Shown here piece after piece: positions 22,441 to 27,670 of a stretch of DNA of 27,670 bases. A program made the position numbers and the translations under genes. Below the pieces are notes generated by a model. It saw nothing but the letters and a program-made list of their open reading frames with translations, made no database searches and was not told the DNA's origin. Position 1 is the stretch's first letter, and every line of letters begins with the position of its first letter. The stretch comes from Lachnospiraceae bacterium (GTDB taxonomy: Bacteria; Bacillota; Clostridia; Lachnospirales; Lachnospiraceae): positions 1 through 27,670 of the forward strand of contig JAFOYD010000183.1 in assembly GCA_017391545.1 (NCBI GenBank), in the 5' to 3' direction.

Positions 22441-22468
22441 GTATTATTATATGTTGTGAATCCGTCAA
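22441..22468 (-). promoter_or_regulatory. possible promoter of the subtilase gene
   Basis: TTGACG (22463-22468) and TAATAC (22441-22446) are 16 nt apart on the minus strand. The -10 box is weak. Confidence 0.35.
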
Positions 22469-22475
22469 AGTACAC

Positions 22476-22508
22476 AAAAAAGACTTCTGTTGGAACAGAA
22501 GTCTTTTT
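22476..22508 (-). terminator. Rho-independent terminator of the ABC operon
   Basis: A 13-bp perfect stem (22477-22489 with 22496-22508) with a 6-nt loop carries A and U runs at its base. It lies 6 nt after the stop of the permease gene. Confidence 0.9.
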
Positions 22509-22514
22509 ATAAAA

Positions 22515-23882
22515 TTATTCATTTCTAATCGCCGCAAGAGGACTCAGCCTCATCGCTCTAAGCGATGGAAGGAAACCTGCAATCATACCAATCAATATGG
22601 CAAAAACAATCGCAAGTGGTCCCAGCCATATCGGAATACGACATATTGCACCGGTGATTCCCATCGAATCGCCCATACCACTTGACATCATCAGCGAATT
22701 GATGATAAAGCCTAATAAATAACTAAATCCCACACCGACAATACCACCGATAAAACCGATAAATCCAGCTTCCATCAGGAACAGTCCCTGTATATTGTGA
22801 ATGTCACAGCCGAGCACCTTCATGACACCAATCTCTTTGGTACGTTCATAAATTGACATCATCATGGTATTCGTGATACTGATGGCTGCTACAAGCATGG
22901 CAACTGCACCGATTGCTCCCAGAACAGCCTGTATCGTATTCATACTGTCCATCTCAGACTGAATCCACTCTGCGGAACTGTATGCATTGTATCCTAAATC
23001 TTTCAGCGTATTCGTCAGTGGCGTAACATTCTCCATGTCATCGACCTGTATGATCAGTGTCGAATAAAACAACTCATTATATGGCTTTCCATTTTTTCTG
23101 GTCGGCTGTCCCGGAACGACATTTTTCTTGAAAACACGCTTCAGTTCCGTCTTCAGCGCATCCATATCACAGATCACACTCTGACTGAAATTGTTGTTCC
23201 ACTCACCAACTTCTCCCTCCATGACACCGGCTGTTTTGATCACATACTTTTTAGGCTGCTTCACCGGAGTGCCGCCATCGCTACTTCCTCCTTTTGAATT
23301 CCAATACGCATCCGTATCAAATATCACAAAAATCGGATCTTTCATGAGATCGATATCGGGCACAACCCCCGTATCCCAATAATAGGAATTCGTCTTTTCC
23401 ACATAAAAGTTCGTAATTGCATTGTTTCCATAGAAAAACTGAAGCTCTGTGTCTGAATCCGGCAGCTGTCCCTGGCCGGCAGTGAGCTTCAATGTCGAAA
23501 GCTCTTCTTTTGTAACCCCTGTCAGATCAAGCCATGCCAAATACTTTCCCGACTTAGCGAGCGCCGAAAAATTGAGTCTTGGGTAAACAGCTTCAACATG
23601 TTCCATGGCAAGAAATTCATTTACCAAATCGTCATTTAACTGTTTTTCCTCGCCCTGTCCACCGTCAGATGAATAATACCCACCTGAGCTTATTTCAATC
23701 TGTGTCATAGAACTGTAGTTTGAATAGTTTTCAAGCATGGACTCCTTCAGTCCATTTCCAAGTGCCACCATGACAACAATTGAAGTGATACCGATTACTA
23801 CACCCAACACCGTCAGAACCGTACGCAACTTTCTTTTCCACAGACTGGATATGCTCATAAGCAATAAATCAGAGAGTTTCAT
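22515..23882 (-). CDS. MacB/FtsX-type ABC transporter permease
   Basis: The 455-residue protein has the MacB/FtsX layout: one N-terminal membrane segment (about 20-42), a large extracellular core domain (about 43-320) and three C-terminal membrane segments (about 330-352, 376-402 and 422-447). SITNTMMMSIYERTKEIGVMKVLGC is the characteristic cytoplasmic coupling region, ending in a C-terminal LSPLAAIRNE tail. Such permeases do not use a classic translocation channel; they transmit ATP-driven motion across the membrane. Its start overlaps the stop of the CARDB-like gene by one base (TAATG), showing translational coupling. Confidence 0.9.
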   Translation of the reverse strand: MKLSDLLLMSISSLWKRKLRTVLTVLGVVIGITSIVVMVALGNGLKESMLENYSNYSSMTQIEISSGGYYSSDGGQGEEKQLNDDLVNEFLAMEHVEAVYPRLNFSALAKSGKYLAWLDLTGVTKEELSTLKLTAGQGQLPDSDTELQFFYGNNAITNFYVEKTNSYYWDTGVVPDIDLMKDPIFVIFDTDAYWNSKGGSSDGGTPVKQPKKYVIKTAGVMEGEVGEWNNNFSQSVICDMDALKTELKRVFKKNVVPGQPTRKNGKPYNELFYSTLIIQVDDMENVTPLTNTLKDLGYNAYSSAEWIQSEMDSMNTIQAVLGAIGAVAMLVAAISITNTMMMSIYERTKEIGVMKVLGCDIHNIQGLFLMEAGFIGFIGGIVGVGFSYLLGFIINSLMMSSGMGDSMGITGAICRIPIWLGPLAIVFAILIGMIAGFLPSLRAMRLSPLAAIRNE

Positions 23883-25567
23883 TATACATCATCCTCATCC
23901 AATAAATCCATATCTTCCTTATGCTTCTTTGCCTTTCTCTTTTTCATCAGTATGACGATGACAACAATCACAATGATCAGCACAACCAAAATGCCAATGA
24001 TTGCCACAACCGGAATTCCCTTATTTTCAGGCTCTTCCACTTCCATTGGCAGATCTTCCATCATGGAAGGATCATCCATCACCATTTCATACACATAGAG
24101 GTTTAAATTCTTTTCAATGCGTGATTCATTTCCCGATTCATCCTCATATGTTACCACAGCTTTTACGATGCCCTCACCAGCATCAGGCAAAATACCTGTC
24201 ACCATTGAATCAACATTTCCTGTCGCACCGGGTGCAATGTTTCCAAGATATGTAATACCGCTTTCTACCGTTTCACTTTCATAAGTCACCTTTACATTAT
24301 AAAGCGTTGTCTTACCTGTGTTGAAAACACTGAACATCACATTTGACTGTTCTCCTACTGCAATCGATTCCGGCACGATTTCAGCCGTACCTGTATCAAT
24401 CTTTGCTTCCTGCTTGATTGGAACAGACACCTTTGCAGTATCTGACAGATTGATCTGTTCGTCTGTATCATATTTCATATTTACAGTAAGTACATATGGT
24501 TTCTGCGAAAGGTCTGACTTCGCCTCCATCTCAATGCTCATTTCGTAGGTCTGTCCCGGCGCAATCTGTTCGGTATATACCGAACTGGAACCTGATGTGG
24601 GCAGAAATGCAGCGTATGTCGCATCTGCATCCTTTCCTTCTACGGTTGCCTCCATGTTAAAAAGGACATTCTTTACAGTCGTCTGCTGCGATGTATTCTT
24701 AACACTGACAGTCAGATTAAATATAGAACCTGCATATACAGTCTCCGGCTCTGTCCTGTATCCGGTAACAATAATACGAGGGTTGGAATTCTGCTTATTT
24801 TCATCCTTAATCAGTGTCTCATTCGGCTTTGCACCCTTGACATTGATGTAGGTAGTGATATCTGTCTCGACCAATGCCCCATTCTGATAATAAGTAGCAT
24901 GGAAAGTCAGTGGATAACAGCCTGTCAGTACATCCTGCCTCACATTAAAGTACCATCCGATATCCATACGCCTATTATATGCGTCTTCTGTATTATCAGC
25001 TGCCTGTATGATCTGTATGCACTGTGCATCGTATGCCTGATTAATGTCAAATGGCCACTTCGTCCTGTCATTAGAAACAGTCGGTGTCACAACGACATCA
25101 GTAATATCTGTTTTACCCAGATTGATCAGAGACAATACGACAAACGTCTGCTCACCATATTTTGTGTCTAAAATCGGGACCTCATTGGAAAGCATCAGGA
25201 ATTTCTCTGTACCTGTCGTGTTTTCTTTTGCGATTTCCTCCAAATAGCCTTCTACTTCAGCCTCATATGCCGTCAACTCTGTCATCGTAAGAGCAGCGTT
25301 TTGCATGTACGACATGGCACTGTTATAGATCTTATCCATGCGCTTTAGCTTCTCATCCGTCATCTTATAGAGCATCTTTAAATCACTGTAATAGCGGTTC
25401 AGCTCCCCACGAATCTGATTCTTCCACTCGTCTGATGCGTATTCATCGCTTGGACTGCCATAGATATTATTTGTGTTGGAATTTTCTTCCGCACATACCA
25501 TCATGGTATTTCCACACAGCAACAGTGTCGCTGCTATCACAATCAAAAGGCTTTTAAACTTCTTCAT
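23882..25567 (-). CDS. membrane-anchored CARDB-like protein of the ABC operon
   Basis: The 561-residue product has a signal peptide (about 1-26, MKKFKSLLIVIAATLLLCGN) and a predicted helical region (about 45-120). At least three beta-sandwich segments of CARDB/NEW3 type follow, for example FNLTVSVKNTSQQTTVKNV and SNVMFSVFNTGKTTLYNVKV. A C-terminal membrane anchor (about 515-540) and a basic then acidic tail (KKRKAKKHKEDMDLLDEDDV) end the protein. It is therefore an extracellular multi-domain protein held in the membrane. GAGGAGG 7-10 nt upstream supports the start at 25567, which overlaps the ATPase gene by 14 nt; an ATG six codons earlier is less well placed. Its place between ATPase and permease suggests it is the extracellular partner of the transporter; the ligand is unknown. 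Confidence 0.8.
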   Translation of the reverse strand: MKKFKSLLIVIAATLLLCGNTMMVCAEENSNTNNIYGSPSDEYASDEWKNQIRGELNRYYSDLKMLYKMTDEKLKRMDKIYNSAMSYMQNAALTMTELTAYEAEVEGYLEEIAKENTTGTEKFLMLSNEVPILDTKYGEQTFVVLSLINLGKTDITDVVVTPTVSNDRTKWPFDINQAYDAQCIQIIQAADNTEDAYNRRMDIGWYFNVRQDVLTGCYPLTFHATYYQNGALVETDITTYINVKGAKPNETLIKDENKQNSNPRIIVTGYRTEPETVYAGSIFNLTVSVKNTSQQTTVKNVLFNMEATVEGKDADATYAAFLPTSGSSSVYTEQIAPGQTYEMSIEMEAKSDLSQKPYVLTVNMKYDTDEQINLSDTAKVSVPIKQEAKIDTGTAEIVPESIAVGEQSNVMFSVFNTGKTTLYNVKVTYESETVESGITYLGNIAPGATGNVDSMVTGILPDAGEGIVKAVVTYEDESGNESRIEKNLNLYVYEMVMDDPSMMEDLPMEVEEPENKGIPVVAIIGILVVLIIVIVVIVILMKKRKAKKHKEDMDLLDEDDV

Positions 25568-26318
25568 TTCTAATCTCCTCCTCATTACTCTCCCCCAAAT
25601 TGGTTTTCGTATTATCTATCATGTCAACGATTTTGCCGTCCACAATCCGAATGATTTTATCCGCAAAGCTCGCCAGTGTATTATCATGCGTTACCATGAT
25701 CAGCGTCTGATGCTGATTTCTGACAACGTTCTGCATCAGGTTCATGATTTCCCTTGATGTATTGGAATCGAGATTACCCGTAGGCTCGTCAGCAAAGATG
25801 ATTTCCGGATTCACGACCAGTGCACGCGCTACACCGACACGCTGCTGCTGTCCTCCTGACATCTGATTTGGTCTGTGATCCCAGTATTTATCAAGTCCCA
25901 CCAAATGTACCATCTTTTTAGCACGCTTTATACGCTCTCTCCTCGAAACTCCCTGAAAGGTCAAAGGAAGCGCTACATTCTCGACAGCATTCATCGTTCC
26001 CATCAGATTAAATGACTGAAAGATAAAGCCGATATGCTCCCGTCTGAATTTGACAAGCTGGTTTTCATTTTTTGTTTCCATATGCTCCCCAGCAATAATG
26101 ATCTCGCCTTTTGTAGGTTTCTCAAGACCTGCAAGCATATTTAAAAGCGTTGATTTGCCCGAACCTGACGTTCCAACGATGGCACAGAACTCGCCCCGTT
26201 TGATGCTGAAGCTTACGCCATTTAAGGCACGTACTCTGTTTTCTCCGATACGGTAAACCTTGTATAAGTCCTTGACCACGATGACCGTATCGGATTTTTT
26301 CTTTGCTTTCTCCAACAT
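25554..26318 (-). CDS. MacB/LolD-type ABC transporter ATP-binding protein
   Basis: The 254-residue ATPase has Walker A GTSGSGKST (49-57), the Q-loop in FIFQSFNLMG, signature MSGGQ (153-157), Walker B IIFADEPTG (Glu178) and the switch histidine in MVTHD (His211). The sequence is typical of the MacB/LolD group that partners FtsX-like permeases. It carries no membrane segment. It is the first gene of a three-gene operon and ends 14 nt inside the next gene. Upstream lie a promoter and a 10-bp inverted repeat. Confidence 0.94.
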   Translation of the reverse strand: MLEKAKKKSDTVIVVKDLYKVYRIGENRVRALNGVSFSIKRGEFCAIVGTSGSGKSTLLNMLAGLEKPTKGEIIIAGEHMETKNENQLVKFRREHIGFIFQSFNLMGTMNAVENVALPLTFQGVSRRERIKRAKKMVHLVGLDKYWDHRPNQMSGGQQQRVGVARALVVNPEIIFADEPTGNLDSNTSREIMNLMQNVVRNQHQTLIMVTHDNTLASFADKIIRIVDGKIVDMIDNTKTNLGESNEEEIRNEEV

Positions 26319-26341
26319 GGAAGCCCCCTGATTATTTTTCG

Positions 26342-26368
26342 AACTGTATTATTTGAATTAATACAGTT
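26342..26368. promoter_or_regulatory. 10-bp perfect inverted repeat in the ABC operon leader
   Basis: AACTGTATTA (26342-26351) is repeated inverted as TAATACAGTT (26359-26368) after 7 nt. It lies between the predicted transcription start and the start codon and is not followed by a U-tract, so an operator is more likely than a terminator. Confidence 0.6.
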
Positions 26369-26387
26369 GATATATTCTTCAATGTAG

Positions 26388-26416
26388 ATACTAACACACA
26401 TTATGTTAAGTTTCAA
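26388..26416 (-). promoter_or_regulatory. sigma-A promoter of the ABC operon
   Basis: TTGAAA (26411-26416), a 17-nt spacer and TAGTAT (26388-26393) lie on the minus strand. Confidence 0.65.
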
Positions 26417-26432
26417 GCATATCGAGACAAAT

Positions 26433-26466
26433 AAAAAAATCAGATGCCAACGCACCCGATTTTTTT
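26433..26466 (-). terminator. Rho-independent terminator after the SH3-domain gene
   Basis: The stem pairs AAAAAAATC/GATTTTTTT (26433-26441 with 26458-26466) and six more inner pairs including G-U pairs, around a 4-nt loop. It lies 12 nt after the stop codon. Confidence 0.85.
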
Positions 26467-26477
26467 ATTGTCTTTCA

Positions 26478-27422
26478 TTAATAATTATAATCTACATATT
26501 CCGTATCCTTGCGAAGTCTACTGCGAATACTGTCTCTGTAGTCAACCTTGTCATCACATAGATACTTGATTCCCTTTCTATGATCTGACATGATCTTTCT
26601 CTGATTGTCAGTCAGTGAATTTGGAATCTCCTCTTCTATGATCTTCATGCTTGCAACCTGTGTCACTGGTGCATATGCAAACTCACTGAACTCCGTATAA
26701 TACGTGTTCATTTCCACATAATCACCTGTATCAAGATCAACAGGGAAAATCGTAACTGCCTTGTCATATCCTTCCTTGAACTGAAAAATTGCAATCTGTC
26801 CCAAAAGCTCCGTCGAATCATTAAACTTGAACTCAACGACTCTGCCGCCAAACTGGCTCGTTGAAACCGACTTTGTAAACTTGAGGTCAATATCCTTTGT
26901 AACTTTATCATTGTAAAGCATCTTGAATGATACGCCTACCTCGTCATCAATCTTAGCATACAAAATAGCTTTCTTCCCGATATAGCTGTTAAAGATATCC
27001 TTCTTGATTACTTTCTCCTTGTTGAGCTGCAGATATACAAACTCATATCCAAGCTCTGTTGCAGTCTTTTGTGCGTCAGCAATCTGGCTGTTTGAATTCG
27101 TCGGCAGTCCGATGGCACCAGCTGAGGTGACGGAATCCATTTTCACATAGGCAATCACACCGATATTGATTCGATACCATCCGTTGGAATATGCACCGAT
27201 CACCTGCACCGGTATATTAGCGCCTATGGTCGTGAGTACGGTCGACGTGTATGTCGGCTCTGCATATACCACACAATTATCCTTTGTATAATACACATCC
27301 TGCATCGCAGTATACGTCGGTCCCTTTGCATAGGACACGATATCCGTGCTGACAGAAGTACCAAACACCGTAGCAGCCAGTAAAACAGCGGCTATTTTTT
27401 TCATTACATTTTTCATTTTCAT
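26478..27422 (-). CDS. secreted SH3-domain protein
   Basis: The 314-residue protein has a signal peptide (MKMKNVMKKIAAVLLAATVF; likely cut near SYAKG, about residue 32) and one bacterial SH3-like domain at about 43-98 (NCVVYAEPTYTSTVLTTIG, then GWYRINIGVIAYVK). The remaining 200 residues do not match anything I recognise. They include a charged C-terminus with several Tyr and Asp residues. SH3 domains of this kind often bind cell wall peptides. The start at 27422 has GGGAGG 9 nt upstream; the longer frame to 27608 would overlap the LRR gene and is rejected. It starts 26 nt after the LRR gene and is probably co-transcribed with it. Confidence 0.8.
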   Translation of the reverse strand: MKMKNVMKKIAAVLLAATVFGTSVSTDIVSYAKGPTYTAMQDVYYTKDNCVVYAEPTYTSTVLTTIGANIPVQVIGAYSNGWYRINIGVIAYVKMDSVTSAGAIGLPTNSNSQIADAQKTATELGYEFVYLQLNKEKVIKKDIFNSYIGKKAILYAKIDDEVGVSFKMLYNDKVTKDIDLKFTKSVSTSQFGGRVVEFKFNDSTELLGQIAIFQFKEGYDKAVTIFPVDLDTGDYVEMNTYYTEFSEFAYAPVTQVASMKIIEEEIPNSLTDNQRKIMSDHRKGIKYLCDDKVDYRDSIRSRLRKDTEYVDYNY

Positions 27423-27448
27423 AAGCGGTTGCCTCCCTGTCAAAAACA

Positions 27449-27670
27449 CTAATAATAATTCTTGTCCGTAATGGCAAATGGGAATGAGTTTGTCTGGAAC
27501 GAACATTTGCTGTTGATCGTAACATCCGTAAATGTACAGCCTGCAAACGCAGAAGCACCGATACTGATTGTATTTTTCGGTATTGTGACATCTGCAAGTG
27601 CGGTACAACCATTAAATGCACTGTCTCCAATACTGATCACTGATTTTGGAACAGACAGTGAGGTAATTCC
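27449..27670 (-). CDS. BspA-like leucine-rich repeat protein (5' part beyond window)
   Basis: Only the last 73 residues are visible. They show LRR_5-type repeats: SLSVPKSVISIGDSAFNGCT followed by ALADVTIPKNTISIGASAFAGC, then a degenerate final repeat and the end SFPFAITDKNYY. The reading frame is open to the right edge, so the start lies outside. Such repeats occur in surface and secreted proteins of gut anaerobes, but the class is diverse and the role here cannot be told. Confidence 0.85.
   Translation of the reverse strand, partial: GITSLSVPKSVISIGDSAFNGCTALADVTIPKNTISIGASAFAGCTFTDVTINSKCSFQTNSFPFAITDKNYY

Noticed and set aside
27423..27608. A 62-residue N-terminal extension of the SH3-domain protein
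   Set aside because: It runs antiparallel in frame through the end of the LRR gene, is cysteine-rich and unlike a signal peptide; the ATG at 27422 has a strong ribosome binding site and begins a signal peptide.

Overview
The window looks like chromosome from a low-to-mid GC Firmicute, most probably a Lachnospiraceae gut anaerobe (Roseburia/Agathobacter/Coprococcus type). The placement rests on strong AGGAGG ribosome binding sites, sigma-A promoters of TTGACA-17-TATAAT type, a Rex repressor, a predicted Re-type citrate synthase, a BspA-like leucine-rich-repeat protein, and a Bacillus-like gene order rplS / rbgA / rnhB / ylqG / ylqH. I recognise 28 protein genes, two of them cut by the window edges. 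All but two are on the minus strand, so most of the window reads from high to low coordinates. No tRNA, rRNA, CRISPR, IS element or prophage was seen. No gene-free stretch exceeds 300 bases; the longest gap, about 200 bases between rex and the ABC-F gene, holds two divergent promoters and a Rex-like operator.

Layout from right to left, the main direction of transcription. 27670-26433: the 3' end of a BspA-like LRR protein gene and a secreted SH3-domain protein, closed by a terminator. 26416-22476: a promoter, a 10-bp inverted repeat, then a three-gene MacB/FtsX-type ABC operon (ATPase, membrane-anchored CARDB-like protein, permease) and a terminator. 22468-21442: an intracellular-type subtilisin. 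21406-17955: a promoter overlapping a 22-bp palindrome, then predicted Re-citrate synthase, a GntR/FCD regulator and NADP-isocitrate dehydrogenase. This is the oxidative branch from oxaloacetate and acetyl-CoA to 2-oxoglutarate, apart from aconitase. 17946-16906 (+): a stand-alone 5'-3' exonuclease. 16754-16047: a membrane-anchored SurA/PrsA-N-like protein. 14107-16011 (+): an ABC-F ATPase, divergent from rex. 13906-12588: rex and a coiled-coil protein. 12404-9234: NAD(P)HX repair enzyme, alanine racemase and a MazF toxin with no adjacent antitoxin. 9117-7732: a CNNM/CorC-type protein. 7665-6112: yebC and an Ogg1-like glycosylase. 5953-5606: rplS with its own promoter and terminator. 5419-1: a long operon with signal peptidase I, RbgA GTPase, a second signal peptidase I, RNase HII, a FliK-like protein, an FlhB-C-terminal-like protein and a YraN-family protein.

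The points most worth a second look are the GntR-controlled citrate synthase/IDH operon, the paired FliK-like and NPTH-less FlhB-like proteins in an operon with no other flagellar gene in view, a 16-nt element (consensus GGTACTGAATCGTTAC) found 21-29 nt before four start codons, the antitoxin-less mazF, and the CARDB-protein ABC operon.
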